Source: Actinomadura xylanilytica (lineage in GTDB: Bacteria; Actinomycetota; Actinomycetes; Streptosporangiales; Streptosporangiaceae). Taken from it: 64,000 nt of DNA. A model generated the notes under the pieces. The model had not been told where the DNA came from. It was given only the letters and a program-made list of their open reading frames with translations, and did no database searches. Position 1 is the stretch's first letter. Each line of letters opens with the position of its first letter. The position numbers and the translations under genes were made by a program. This document shows, in pieces, positions 6,771 through 15,728 of the stretch. The stretch lies in contig NZ_JASNWE010000003.1 in NCBI RefSeq assembly GCF_030283145.1, positions 496,001 to 560,000 of the forward strand, read 5' to 3'.

Positions 6771-7631
6771 TCAGGAGGCGGGGATCTGGAGCGCCTCGGC
6801 GTTGCGGCGGACGTCCGACCAGGCGGAACCGGTGCAGACCGAGCAGCTCGGGCCGAAGAACTCGCCGCGCGCCTGCTCGTCGCCCATCAGGTGGAAGCGG
6901 AACCACGCGGTGGTGACACCGCGGAACCCGCCGCCGTCGCCGACGGTGGTGAAGTGGTCGGCGCCCTTCAGCTCCGCGTACACCGCGGGGACACGGCCCG
7001 CGGAGTCGTAGAACGCGCGGACGAGCGCGGGCCAGACGATGGAGTCCCGCTGCCCGGCGAGGAACAGCGCGGGCCCGTGCAGGCCGGACGTGGTGGCGAG
7101 CGGTCCGGGCTGGATCGGGGCGATGGCGTCCACGCGCGGATCGGCGGCGGCGTTGATCGCGCCGGCCGCGCCCTGGGAGTGCCCGCTCGCGCCGACGTGC
7201 GCCAGGTCGATGCGGCCGTGGAACGGGCTGCCCGCGTCGCCGTCGAGCCGGGCCAGCCGGTCGATGCCCGCCCGCATGGACAGGCCCGTGTCGGCCTGCG
7301 TCGAGTTGGACGCGGCCACGACGAACCCGTGGCTCGCCCAGTGGATCAGCAGGTCGCGGTAGACGACCGGGAAGGCGAACGACCCGTTCCCCCAGATGAT
7401 CACGGGATGGCGCAGCGCGCTCTGGCCGATGTCGCGCGGGTAGTAGAACGTCGTGACGGCCTCGACCTTCACCGCCACCGCGTACGGGCCGGGGCTCGAC
7501 CAGGCGCCGTCCACCGGCGGGAAGCCGGTTGCGGCGGACGCGGGCGGAGCGGTGGCGGGCAGGGCGAGCGCGACGGCCGACAGGAACGTCGCGAACGCGA
7601 GCAGGAGGCGTCTGGCGGGATTTCGGGGCAT
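6771..7631 (-). CDS. Secreted alpha/beta hydrolase (dienelactone hydrolase/lipase-like)
   Basis: 286 residues. The N-terminus is a signal peptide: positively charged MPRNPARR, hydrophobic LLLAFATFLSAVALAL, cleavage likely after ASA near residue 34. The mature protein has the nucleophile elbow GASGHSQGAAG, an acid region LAGQRDSIVWP and the catalytic His in KGADHFTTVGD, giving a Ser-Asp-His triad. Two Cys near the C-terminus (PSCSVC) could form a disulphide. The arrangement resembles the cutinase/chlorophyllase-like branch of the family. The start at 7631 is supported by AAGGAG nine bases upstream. It is probably an extracellular esterase of unknown substrate and is divergent from the PucR-type regulator, with about 150 bp between them. 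Confidence 0.82.
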   Translation of the reverse strand: MPRNPARRLLLAFATFLSAVALALPATAPPASAATGFPPVDGAWSSPGPYAVAVKVEAVTTFYYPRDIGQSALRHPVIIWGNGSFAFPVVYRDLLIHWASHGFVVAASNSTQADTGLSMRAGIDRLARLDGDAGSPFHGRIDLAHVGASGHSQGAAGAINAAADPRVDAIAPIQPGPLATTSGLHGPALFLAGQRDSIVWPALVRAFYDSAGRVPAVYAELKGADHFTTVGDGGGFRGVTTAWFRFHLMGDEQARGEFFGPSCSVCTGSAWSDVRRNAEALQIPAS

Positions 7632-7783
7632 GGCCGGTCTCCTTCGGAAGCGGCGACGCGGAGGTGTGCGGGCGCACGCCCGGCATCGTCTGATCGCACA
7701 TCCTGGACGACGCCGGGCGGCCGGTCTGTCCGCAATCGCCGCAACGTTTGCCGTCCGGCGTTGTGCAATGTCACGATCCCGGC

Positions 7784-8959
7784 ATGACACCGGCACGGGA
7801 CGGTCTGCACGCGCGGATCGCCGGACGGCTCCCGGAGATCACCGACGCGGTGCTGCGGCGGTGCGCGGCCGAGGTCCCCTTCTACGGGCGGCTTCCCGAG
7901 GAGGTCATCGAAGGCGAGGTCCGGCGCTCGGTCGAGGCGAGCGTGCTGTTCTTCCTGCGGATGCTGCGGCCGGGGCACGGGCCGGGGGCCGGGGAGGTCA
8001 CCGAGGTCGTGGCGTGGTCGGCGCGCCGGGCGGCGGAGCGGGTCCCGCTGGAGGCCGCGCTCGCCGCCCACCTGGTCGGCGCCGAGGTGCTGTGGCGGGC
8101 GCTCGCCGAGACCACGGCCGGCGACGCCGCCGGGCTCGACGCGGCCGGTGACGCCCTGCTCCGCCATATCCGGCACATGATCCCCGCGGTCGCGCTCGCG
8201 CACCTGGAGGAACAGCAGCGCGGCCAGGCGGAGGCGCGGGAGGCGCACCGCGCGCTGGTCGACGCGCTGCTCGCGGGCCGGCCCGCGCTCGCCCTGGCCG
8301 AGGCGGCCGGGGTCCCGCTCGCCCCGTCCCACCTGGTGGTGGTCGTCCGGCCGGACGGCCCCCCGGTGCCGGGCGGGACGGCCCGCCGGTTGCAGTCGGC
8401 GCTGGACGGGCTCACCGGCACCAAGGTCCTCACCGCCCTGGACGCCACCGGCGGCACGGTGCTGCTGCCGTCCGCCCCCGGCTCGACCGGCCTCGACATG
8501 GCCGGCCTCCCGGACCTGCTCGCCCGGCTCGGCGAGGCCGTCGGACGGCCGCTGGTCGCCGCCGCGGCGGTCGCCGAGGACCACGGCGCGGTCGCGGCCG
8601 GCGCCGCCGAGGCCGGCCGGGTGATGGACATCGTGCGGCGGCTCGGCCGTCCCCCCGGGCTGTACCGGTTCGAGGACGTGGTGCTGGAGTACCAGCTCGC
8701 CCGCCCCGGCCCCGGCCTCGCCGTGCTCGCCGCCAAGCTCGACCGGCTCGCCGAGCGGCCCGAGCTGATGGACACCCTGCGGGCGTTCGTGCGGCACGGC
8801 CACAACCGCAGCCGGACGGCCAAGGACCTGCACGTCCACCGCAACACGCTGGACTACCGGCTGCGCAAGGTGGCCGCCCTGACCGGCCTCGACCCCGGCG
8901 TCCCGGGCGGGGCGCGCCTGCTGGACGCCGCGGTCATCGCCCAGGACCTGCTCCCGTAG
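7784..8959 (+). CDS. PucR/CdaR-type helix-turn-helix regulator
   Basis: 391 residues. The C-terminus carries the PucR HTH_30 module: TLRAFVRHGHNRSRTAKDLHVHRNTLDYRLRKV near residues 334-366. The middle is a GGDEF-like sensory region as in the CdaR/PucR group, and the N-terminal helical domain is of the RsbRD type often found in actinomycete PucR proteins. Such regulators usually activate neighbouring or distant catabolic genes. It is divergent from the secreted hydrolase, a likely target. No clear ribosome site precedes the ATG at 7784, chosen because the homologous region starts there; the transcript may be leaderless. Confidence 0.82.
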   Translation: MTPARDGLHARIAGRLPEITDAVLRRCAAEVPFYGRLPEEVIEGEVRRSVEASVLFFLRMLRPGHGPGAGEVTEVVAWSARRAAERVPLEAALAAHLVGAEVLWRALAETTAGDAAGLDAAGDALLRHIRHMIPAVALAHLEEQQRGQAEAREAHRALVDALLAGRPALALAEAAGVPLAPSHLVVVVRPDGPPVPGGTARRLQSALDGLTGTKVLTALDATGGTVLLPSAPGSTGLDMAGLPDLLARLGEAVGRPLVAAAAVAEDHGAVAAGAAEAGRVMDIVRRLGRPPGLYRFEDVVLEYQLARPGPGLAVLAAKLDRLAERPELMDTLRAFVRHGHNRSRTAKDLHVHRNTLDYRLRKVAALTGLDPGVPGGARLLDAAVIAQDLLP

Positions 8960-9027
8960 CGGCCGATGAGTTCCGGCCCGGCCGCGGGTCGGCACCACGA
9001 CGAACGGAACGAGCAGAGGAGCCGGGC

Positions 9028-9633
9028 ATGGGCAACGTCATTGTCGATCTCACCGTGTCGCTGGACGGATTCGTCGCCGGCGGCGGCGACGGCCCCGGCC
9101 TCCCCCTCGGCCGGGGTGGGGAGCTGCTGTTCCCCTGGATGAACGCCGGCCCGGAGGCCAACCGCACCGAGAGCGGGTTCACGCCGCCGGACGCGAGCAA
9201 GGTGGTGATCGACGAGTGGACGGACGACTGCGGCGCCCTGGTCAGCGGCCGGCGCACGTTCGACATCGCCGGCGGCTGGAAGGACGGCCACCCGATCGAC
9301 GTGCCGATCTTCGTCGTCACCCACCGGGCGCCGCCGGAGGGCGAGTGGAGCCCGCGCGTCTCGTTCGTGACCGCCGGCACCGGCCGGGCCCTCGACCTGG
9401 CGCTGGAGGCGGCCGGCGACCGGAAGGTGTCGGTGTGCTCGGCGGACGTCGTCCAGCAGGTGCTCCGCGCCGGGCGGCTCGACGAGATCCACCTCAACGT
9501 CGTCCCCCTCCTCCTCGGCTCGGGCGTGCGCCTCTTCGACCACCTCGGTCCCGACCCGGTCCGGCTGGAGCAGACCAGGACCATCGGATCGGAGGGCGTC
9601 ACCCACCTCCGCTACCGCGTCCTCAAGGACTAG
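9028..9633 (+). CDS. Dihydrofolate-reductase-fold protein (RibD C-terminal family)
   Basis: 201 residues. RibD_C/DHFR-like fold: VIVDLTVSLDGFVAG at the N-terminus, SGRRTFDIAGGW in the middle, VFVV-type strand IFVVTHR, and the C-terminal DEIHLNVVPLLLGSGVRLFDHL block typical of the YwjB/YyaP group. The family reduces unidentified NADPH-dependent substrates and is not usually a true folate enzyme. The ATG at 9028 has AGAGGAG eight bases upstream. It ends with TAG directly before a repeat element. Confidence 0.85.
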   Translation: MGNVIVDLTVSLDGFVAGGGDGPGLPLGRGGELLFPWMNAGPEANRTESGFTPPDASKVVIDEWTDDCGALVSGRRTFDIAGGWKDGHPIDVPIFVVTHRAPPEGEWSPRVSFVTAGTGRALDLALEAAGDRKVSVCSADVVQQVLRAGRLDEIHLNVVPLLLGSGVRLFDHLGPDPVRLEQTRTIGSEGVTHLRYRVLKD

Positions 9634-9636
9634 GGT

Positions 9637-9807
9637 GCGTTTCAAAAGTCCCGGCCTGCGGCGCTCGCCTGGCGGCTCGTGCCTTACCGGGCCTTGGCGA
9701 GCGCGGCATCGCTTCGCGATCCGCCCGCTGAGGCTCGCCTCCGGCATCGCCCCACCGTGCGGGTATCGCGCTCGCGCGACGGCTGAGGCACTGTGAGCAG
9801 GCCCTAA
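9637..9807 (+). repeat. Dispersed intergenic element, long copy
   Basis: This non-coding stretch starts three bases after a TAG stop. Its first 39 bp (9637-9675, beginning GCGTTTCAAAAGTCCCGGCC) align with 58169-58207 (beginning GCGTGTTCCAAAGCCCGGCC), which likewise starts a few bases after a TAG stop. The remaining 130 bp are rich in short CG-arm palindromes and have no counterpart elsewhere in this window. This looks like a dispersed post-stop repeat of the genome, possibly a non-autonomous element. There are no terminal inverted repeats obvious enough to call an insertion sequence. Confidence 0.5.
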
Positions 9808-9818
9808 GCGGTGGACGG

Positions 9819-10200
9819 TCATCGGCGGCGCCGGGACAGCCGGGTGGCAATGTGGTCCATCGTGGTGCCGTCGGGGTTCCAGCCGCGCTGGAGGAGCGCG
9901 GTGAGCAGGGCCTCCAGGTACGGGACCGGACGGGCCAGGAAGTCCTTGGTGACGGGAATGATCTCCCAGCCCATCTCGGTGGCGAGCCAGCGGCGGCGGC
10001 GTTCGTCGCGGGCCCGGTTCGCGCGGCCGGTGTGGTGCCGCTCGCCGTCGTACTCCAGGCCCACCCGGAACGCCTCGTATCCGAGGTCGACGTACAGCCG
10101 TTCGCCGCGCGGGCCCATCGCCGGGACCTGGGTCTGCGGCCGGGGGAAGCCCACGTCGACCACGGTGACCCGCGTCCAGCTCCTGCCCGCCCGGCGGGCC
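9819..10200 (-). pseudogene. 5'-truncated DUF559/VSR-like nuclease (AbiEi-type protein remnant)
   Basis: The last roughly 110 residues read as the C-terminal restriction-endonuclease-like domain of DUF559/AbiEi-type actinomycete proteins: GFPRPQTQVP, then LYVDLGYEAFRVGLEYDGERHH (core Asp and the E-Y-DG-xxHH block), then RRRWLATEMGWEIIPVT. Full-length relatives are about 280-320 residues, with an N-terminal winged-helix part. Here the frame upstream of about 10200 is low-quality sequence with no start codon or ribosome site, so the N-terminal two thirds are lost. The 3' end abuts the repeat element at 9637-9807. I take it as a relic of an accessory (toxin-antitoxin-like or defence) gene. Confidence 0.6.
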
Positions 10201-10372
10201 CGCCGGAAGGGGGCCGACGAACTGTGGATAACTCTCGCGGCGCCTCGAAAACCGTCGCCCCGTCCCGAGGCCGGGACCGCCGTTGATATTGAATCGATAA
10301 CGCACCGCCCTACGGTGACTCCCGTCATTCCATCAACGTCGCCCGCAGGCGTCCGCACTGGGGAGTTCCCGA

Positions 10373-11674
10373 ATGAGAAGACCCATTCTGGGCACGGCCG
10401 CGGTCGCGGCGGTCGCGGCCTCCGCCGCCGTGGCCGTCGCCGTCAACGGAAACGTCACCGAGCCGGTCGGGGCGGCACAGCAGGCCGGTGGACGGCAGAA
10501 CGCGCTCATGGGGGCGTTCTTCAGTAATCCGGACGGACCGCCCGCCGAGAGGAACCGACTCGTCCAGCACCTGCTCGATCTCATCGGTGGCGCCGCGGTG
10601 GGTTCGGAGATCCGGGTCTCGGCGTACCAGCTCAGGACCAACGAGGTCCCCGACGCTCTCCTCGCCGCGGCGCATCGCGGCGTCAAGGTGAAGGTCGTCG
10701 CGGACAGCCTCAACAACACGACTCCAGAAGAGGGTGGTTACGAGTCGTTCCGCCTGCTCGCCAAGACACTCGGCAAGGACAAGAGCAAGCCGTCGTGGCT
10801 CATGACGTGCACCGAGGGCAAGGCCTGCATCGGCACGGCCGGGACGCCGTTCAACCACAACAAGTTCTTCCTGTTCTCCGAGACCAGCGGCCTTCGCGAC
10901 GTGGTGGTGCAGTCGACCGCCAACCAGGCCACGACCGTCGGCGGCCTGGCGGGCTGGAACAGCACGTACGCCGTCGCCGGGAACACCGGCCTCTATGCCG
11001 AGTACGGCGGCTACTTCAATGACCTGGCCGCGATGAAGAAGAGCAACGACTACTACAACGTGCGCACGCCGAAGGCGCACGGCAACATCAAGACCTACTT
11101 CCATCCCCGGGCGACCGGCGACACCGTCGTCAATTACCTCAACTACGTCAAATGCTTCGGCAGCACCCAGGGCGGCACCTCCGACAACCACCGCACGATC
11201 ATCCGTATCTCGATGTGGAGCATCAACCGTCCCGCCGTGGCGAAGAAGCTGTGGGAACTGGACAGCCAGGGCTGCTATGTCGACATCGTCGCCGACAGTA
11301 TCGAGGACACTTCGCGGGCGGAATTGCTGAAGCCCGCGGGCGGCTACCACGGTCCCGAGATTCGCCTGTTCACGAAGGCCGGCAAGGGGGTGCACGAGAA
11401 GAACATGCTCATCGACGGCGTCTACAACGGCGCGATCAACCAGAAGATCGTCTTCACCGGCACGCACAACATGAACCCCTCATCGCTCCGGCAGAACGAC
11501 GAGACCACCCTCAAGATCACCGATGCGGGGCTCCACGACCAGTTCCGGCAGAATTTCCGGGACGTCCGCACGAAGGCCGACTGCGAGCTCCAGACGAGCA
11601 CGCTGAAGGCCGATCCGAAGATCAAGCGATGCGAAGAGGAAAAACCCTCCGCCGCCGAGGACGAGGAAGCCTGA
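10373..11674 (+). CDS. Secreted phospholipase D-like protein
   Basis: 433 residues. An N-terminal signal or anchor (RRPILGTAAVAAVAASAAVAVAV) directs export. Two PLD half-sites are visible: FNHNKFFLFSE (HxK present, the Asp of HKD replaced by Ser) near residue 163, and VHEKNMLIDG (a complete HxKxxxxD) near 340, followed by FTGTHNMNPSS. Cys pairs (TCTEGKACIG, KCFG/GCYVD) suggest extracellular disulphides. The usual chemistry is phosphodiester cleavage via a phospho-histidine, on phospholipid or nucleic acid. The C-terminus is acidic and repetitive (EEEKPSAAEDEEA). The ATG at 10373 has GGGAG nine bases upstream. It stands alone, after an AT-richer promoter region near 10285-10310. Confidence 0.8.
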   Translation: MRRPILGTAAVAAVAASAAVAVAVNGNVTEPVGAAQQAGGRQNALMGAFFSNPDGPPAERNRLVQHLLDLIGGAAVGSEIRVSAYQLRTNEVPDALLAAAHRGVKVKVVADSLNNTTPEEGGYESFRLLAKTLGKDKSKPSWLMTCTEGKACIGTAGTPFNHNKFFLFSETSGLRDVVVQSTANQATTVGGLAGWNSTYAVAGNTGLYAEYGGYFNDLAAMKKSNDYYNVRTPKAHGNIKTYFHPRATGDTVVNYLNYVKCFGSTQGGTSDNHRTIIRISMWSINRPAVAKKLWELDSQGCYVDIVADSIEDTSRAELLKPAGGYHGPEIRLFTKAGKGVHEKNMLIDGVYNGAINQKIVFTGTHNMNPSSLRQNDETTLKITDAGLHDQFRQNFRDVRTKADCELQTSTLKADPKIKRCEEEKPSAAEDEEA

Positions 11675-11807
11675 CCGCGGGAATGATCTTCGTGGCGCCC
11701 GCGTTCTGCGATCATCGGGAGGTGCGCGGGTGCCGCGGACGTCCGCGGTGCGCACCGCGTCGTGACGTCGGACGCCGCCGCTCGCGCGGCGAGTGAGGGG
11801 TTCGCCC

Positions 11808-12428
11808 GTGGAACTGTGGGACGCGGTCGCCGGCGAGCGGCGGGCCCTGGCCGACCTGCTGGAGGCGCTGACCCCTGAGCAGCTCGCCACGCGGAGCCTG
11901 TGCGAGGCGTGGACGGTGCGGGACGTCGCCGCGCATCTGGTGGCCGCCCTCGACGTGAGCCTGCCGTCGTTCACCTGGACGGTCGTCACCTGCGGCGGCG
12001 ACATGCACAAGGCCAGCCGCAGGGTCACGGCCCAGATCGCGGCCCGGCCGATCGACGATCTCGCCGCCACGTTGCGGCGGCGGGCCGGGTACCGGGCTCC
12101 GCTGCGCCGGCCGGAGGGGCCCCTGGCGGACCTCCTGATTCACAGCCAGGACATCAGGCGCCCGCTCGGGCTGAGCCGCAGGTTCGCCAAGGAGGACATC
12201 ACCGCCGTCCTGCGGTTCCTGACCGAGCAGAGGACGGTGGGGTTCGCGGTCAAGGGCGCGGTGGGCGGCCTCGCCTGGGCGGCGGCCGATCTCGACTGGT
12301 CGTACGGGTCGGGGCCCGCCGTGCGCGGTCCCGCCGAGGCGCTGATGATGGTCATCACGGGCCGGACGGTGGCGCTCGCCGATCTGGAGGGTGAGGGCGT
12401 CCCCGTCCTCCGGGACAGGCTGAGCTGA
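11808..12428 (+). CDS. Maleylpyruvate isomerase family mycothiol-dependent enzyme (TIGR03083)
   Basis: 206 residues from a GTG at 11808 with GAGGGG seven bases before it. The MDMPI/DinB-like N-terminal pattern is clear: VAGERRALADLLEAL, SLCEAWTVRDVAAHLVAA (metal His), then LLIHSQDIRRPLGL with the second His and Asp. Members bind a divalent metal and use mycothiol in isomerisation or transfer reactions; most have unknown substrates. It stands alone between the PLD-like gene and the RNA-repair gene. Confidence 0.78.
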   Translation: MELWDAVAGERRALADLLEALTPEQLATRSLCEAWTVRDVAAHLVAALDVSLPSFTWTVVTCGGDMHKASRRVTAQIAARPIDDLAATLRRRAGYRAPLRRPEGPLADLLIHSQDIRRPLGLSRRFAKEDITAVLRFLTEQRTVGFAVKGAVGGLAWAAADLDWSYGSGPAVRGPAEALMMVITGRTVALADLEGEGVPVLRDRLS

Positions 12429-12557
12429 GCGCACCGCCGGTCGATGGGCGCGCAAGCGACCAGACCGGCGGGGGCGGGAAATGTGTTTGCCCGGCCCAGG
12501 GGTGACGTGCGAGGTTCCGGGGGACAGATCCGGGTCTGGCATGGCAGCGGAGGACTT

Positions 12558-15500
12558 GTGGGCAGGGGTCGGACCGAATCTCACGGTCTGCGGCCGGTGC
12601 AGGACGTGATCGCGCGCATCCGCTTCGACGGGCTCCTGGACGCGGCCGGATTCAGCGTCGGGTACGAGGACCGCTTCAATGGGGAGCGCGAGTCCGCGCT
12701 GACGGCGTTCGCCGCGAGCGGTGATCTGCCGTGGCACCGCGTCGCCTACATCAAGGCCGGTGACCTGGTCGTCTGGGACCGGCGCACACAGACCGACCTC
12801 ATCTTCGGGACGGGGAACGGGCCGGGGGCCGATCTGGACGCCGTCGTCCGGGCCTGCGCTGCGGCGGCCCGTCCGGCGGAGGCGCCCCTCAGGGCGAAGG
12901 CGTCCCCCAGGGCGGGGGCTTCCCATCCGGCGCCGGTGTCCCTCCCGTGCTCCCGGTTCGACGCCGCGACCGGCCGCTGGACGCCCGCGCCCGGCGGGAT
13001 CGCCGACGTCATCGCCGATGCCCTGCACGTCGTGACCTACAACGTCCTGGCGGACGTGTACGAGACCCACCGCACCTACGGCGAGCGGCGCATCGCCGCA
13101 TGCGTCGACCTTCTCGGCGGTCTCGGCGCGGACGTCGTCGCGCTCCACGAGGCCACGCCCCGGCTGCGGGAGGCGCTGCTGGCGGCCCCGTGGGTCCGGG
13201 CCGGGTTCCACGTGTCGGCCGCGCCGGACCCGGCCGTCCCGTACGGCGAGATGCTGCTCTCTCGCTGGCCGCTCCTCATCGAGCGGCACGACTTCTCCCG
13301 GCACAAGCACATGCTGCTCGGAAGGGTCGTGCTGAACGGGCGGGTCGCGGCGTTCGCCTCGGCGCACCTGACGAGCGACCGGACCCGCGACGCCGGGGCC
13401 CGGCGCGCGGAGCAGCTCCGGGTGCTCGGCGAACGGCTGGCGGGCGGCGGGATCTCCGACGCCGTCGTGCTCGCGGACGTGAACTTCGGCGACGGCGCCG
13501 AGGACGCGCTCCTGCGCGAGGCCGGGCTCACCGACGCCTGGCGCGAGGTCCACCCGCACGATCCCGGGTTCACCTTCGATCCGGGCGTCAATCCGCTGGC
13601 GGCGCTGATGTCGGCGACCGGCCGGCCCCGCCGCCTCGACCGGATCCTGGTGCGCTCGGACCGGATGACGCCGGTCGAGGTGAGCCGCTTCGGCGACCGT
13701 GCTCTCGAGGACGTCCCCCCTCCGGGCGAAGGGCCGCGTTACGCCTCCGACCACTTCGGGGTGTCCGGGCTGGTGGAGGTCGGCGCCCCGGCGGGCCGCG
13801 CCGGGCCCGTCCCGTGCCCGGAGCCCGCGGTGAACACCAGTGCGCTGGCCGTCCTGCCGCCCGAGGGGGCGTGCGGGGGCGTGCAGGCCGTCCGTGCGGC
13901 GCACGACCCCGCGTACAGCCGCTGGATGCCGCACCTCAACCTGTTCTTCGGCTTCGTCGGCGAGGAGCACTTCGGCGCGGCGGCGGACGTGGTCGCCGAG
14001 GCCGTCGCGGGCCTGGGGGCCTTCCGGGTCAGGGCCGCGGAGCTGCGCCGCTTTGACCACCGGAGCGGCACGACGGTGTGGGCCGAGCCCGTCTGCGACC
14101 CTCCGGGCGCCCTCGAGGATCTCCGTGCGCGGCTCGCCCCGTACTTCCCCGGCTGCGCCGCGAAGGAGGGGAGGGCCTTCACGCCGCATCTCACGGTCGC
14201 CCGGCTGGAGGGACGGGCGACGGCCGCGCGGATCGCCGAGCTGCGGGCCCTGATGGGCCCGGTGGAGTTCACCGTGGACGCCGTCCACCTGATCAGCAGG
14301 CGCGGCGACGAGCCCTTCGCGTCCCGCCGGACGGTGCCGCTCGCCGCGGGAGGACCGAGCGGGACGCCCCCGTGGCCGCCGCCCCCGTCCGCGCGAACGC
14401 CCTCGTGGTCGCGACTGCCCTCGGCCCGGCACGCGGCGGCGCTGGCGGCCTTCGCCGAGGCGTGCGCCGGGGTTCCCGCACGGCCGCGGCTCCATGTCCA
14501 CCTCGCCGGCTCGTCCCGCCTCGGCGTCGCGGCGCCCGACGCGGACCTCGACCTGGTGTGCGCGGGCCCGGACAGGAGAGAACCGGCGGAGGTGCTCGCG
14601 GCGGTCGGGGAACGGCTCGCCGCCTCGGCCCGGGTGCGGACCCGCCAGGTCGAGGGCCCCGGAGGCCGCGTCCTGCGGTGCCGGTTCGACGGCGTCGACG
14701 TCGACCTCCAGTACGCGGGGATCCCGGCGCGGCCGGATCTGCCGCTGCCGCAGGACCTTCCCGAGCTGACCGCGCACGCGTCGGCCGCGCTGGACGAGGA
14801 CTCCCGCCGGGCAGCGCTCGGCGTGACCGACTCCGATGCGCTGGTCCGCTCCGTCGCCGGGCACGCCGACATCGGGACGTACCAGGAGCTGCTGCGGCGG
14901 GTGCGGCGGTGGGCCCGCGCCCGGCGGCTCGACAAGGGGTCCTGGGGGCTGCTCGGCGGCCACACCTGGGCGATCCTCGCCGCCTACGCGCTCCGGGACG
15001 CGGTCGAGCACCGGGTCGAGGACGCGGCCGGACGCTCCGCTCCGCGCACCGGTGACGCCCTGCTCCACCATTTCTTCGATGTGTTCGGCCGGTGGCCCGC
15101 CGGACGTCCCGTCACCGTGGGTCCGCCGCCCACCCGCGAGGACCCGCGCACGGTATGGGCGATCTACAGCCCCACGCCACCGCCGTTCAACACCGCGCGC
15201 GGGCTCACCCGCTCGACCCTCCAGGTGCTCCGCGACGAGCTGCGCCGCGGCGCCCGCGAGCTGAGCGGCGGACGGCCGGACGCGCTGTGCGAGCCGCCGG
15301 ACCCGGGCGTCCATCAGCGGCGCCTCCTGCTCGACCTGCGCTGCGCGGGCGAACCCGGTGAAGGCGAGGGATGGCTGGACGGCCGGATGCTGAACCTCGT
15401 CCGGGCCCTGGAGGGCGAGGGCGCCGCCGTCCGCCCCTACCCGGACCCGGGTCCGATCGCCGAAGGGGACGGCCGCCGCTTCGTCATCGGCCTCGACGGC

Positions 15501-15602
15501 GGGACGGCCGGTGCGCTCGCCGCGGTGGCCCGGTCGTTCGCCGACCGGCCGGAGCAGGACGCCCCGTCCGGCACGGCCCTGACCGCGCGGCTCACCGACT
15601 GA
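12558..15602 (+). CDS. Four-domain RNA repair/processing protein: MJ1316 + EEP + 2H phosphoesterase + poly(A)-polymerase-like
   Basis: 1,014 residues from a GTG at 12558 (GGAGGA just upstream; an open frame continues back to 12444 without a better start). Domains: residues ~15-90, MJ1316/DUF504 RNA cyclic-end recognition (VQDVIARIRFDG, WHRVAYIKAGDLVVWDRR); ~155-408, endonuclease/exonuclease/phosphatase (VVTYNVLADVY, ALHEAT, LLSRWPL, LADVNF, YASDHFG); ~424-594, 2H/LigT phosphoesterase (HLNLFFGF, with Asn replacing Ser/Thr in the first motif; FTPHLTVARL intact); ~620-950, poly(A)-polymerase/nucleotidyltransferase (HLAGSSRLGVAAPDADLDLV, with the third Asp in VDVDLQYA). Inference: one polypeptide that senses a damaged RNA end with a cyclic phosphate, trims or opens it, and adds nucleotides. 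No partner ligase is visible. A separate gene of unknown function follows after 126 bp. Confidence 0.85.
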   Translation: MGRGRTESHGLRPVQDVIARIRFDGLLDAAGFSVGYEDRFNGERESALTAFAASGDLPWHRVAYIKAGDLVVWDRRTQTDLIFGTGNGPGADLDAVVRACAAAARPAEAPLRAKASPRAGASHPAPVSLPCSRFDAATGRWTPAPGGIADVIADALHVVTYNVLADVYETHRTYGERRIAACVDLLGGLGADVVALHEATPRLREALLAAPWVRAGFHVSAAPDPAVPYGEMLLSRWPLLIERHDFSRHKHMLLGRVVLNGRVAAFASAHLTSDRTRDAGARRAEQLRVLGERLAGGGISDAVVLADVNFGDGAEDALLREAGLTDAWREVHPHDPGFTFDPGVNPLAALMSATGRPRRLDRILVRSDRMTPVEVSRFGDRALEDVPPPGEGPRYASDHFGVSGLVEVGAPAGRAGPVPCPEPAVNTSALAVLPPEGACGGVQAVRAAHDPAYSRWMPHLNLFFGFVGEEHFGAAADVVAEAVAGLGAFRVRAAELRRFDHRSGTTVWAEPVCDPPGALEDLRARLAPYFPGCAAKEGRAFTPHLTVARLEGRATAARIAELRALMGPVEFTVDAVHLISRRGDEPFASRRTVPLAAGGPSGTPPWPPPPSARTPSWSRLPSARHAAALAAFAEACAGVPARPRLHVHLAGSSRLGVAAPDADLDLVCAGPDRREPAEVLAAVGERLAASARVRTRQVEGPGGRVLRCRFDGVDVDLQYAGIPARPDLPLPQDLPELTAHASAALDEDSRRAALGVTDSDALVRSVAGHADIGTYQELLRRVRRWARARRLDKGSWGLLGGHTWAILAAYALRDAVEHRVEDAAGRSAPRTGDALLHHFFDVFGRWPAGRPVTVGPPPTREDPRTVWAIYSPTPPPFNTARGLTRSTLQVLRDELRRGARELSGGRPDALCEPPDPGVHQRRLLLDLRCAGEPGEGEGWLDGRMLNLVRALEGEGAAVRPYPDPGPIAEGDGRRFVIGLDGGTAGALAAVARSFADRPEQDAPSGTALTARLTD

Positions 15603-15728
15603 TGGCACGCGCCGGCGCCCGAAATCCAGGCCGAATTCACCGGACGTGGAAGGATCGGTGCCCGGCCGGCCGGGCAGGGTGCAGGAAAGGGAGCCGTGCA
15701 CGACCGGAGGCCACGAAGGGACGGGGCG

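Noticed and set aside
10223..10231. TGTGGATAA, a perfect DnaA-box word on the minus strand
   Set aside because: A single box with no cluster, no dnaA/dnaN and no AT-rich unwinding element; it lies in the degraded 5' part of a pseudogene and is taken as coincidence.
12444..12557. Upstream extension of the RNA-repair protein to 12444
   Set aside because: The extra 38 residues show no homology-like pattern and the GTG at 12558 has a GGAGGA site; the MJ1316 domain begins soon after it.
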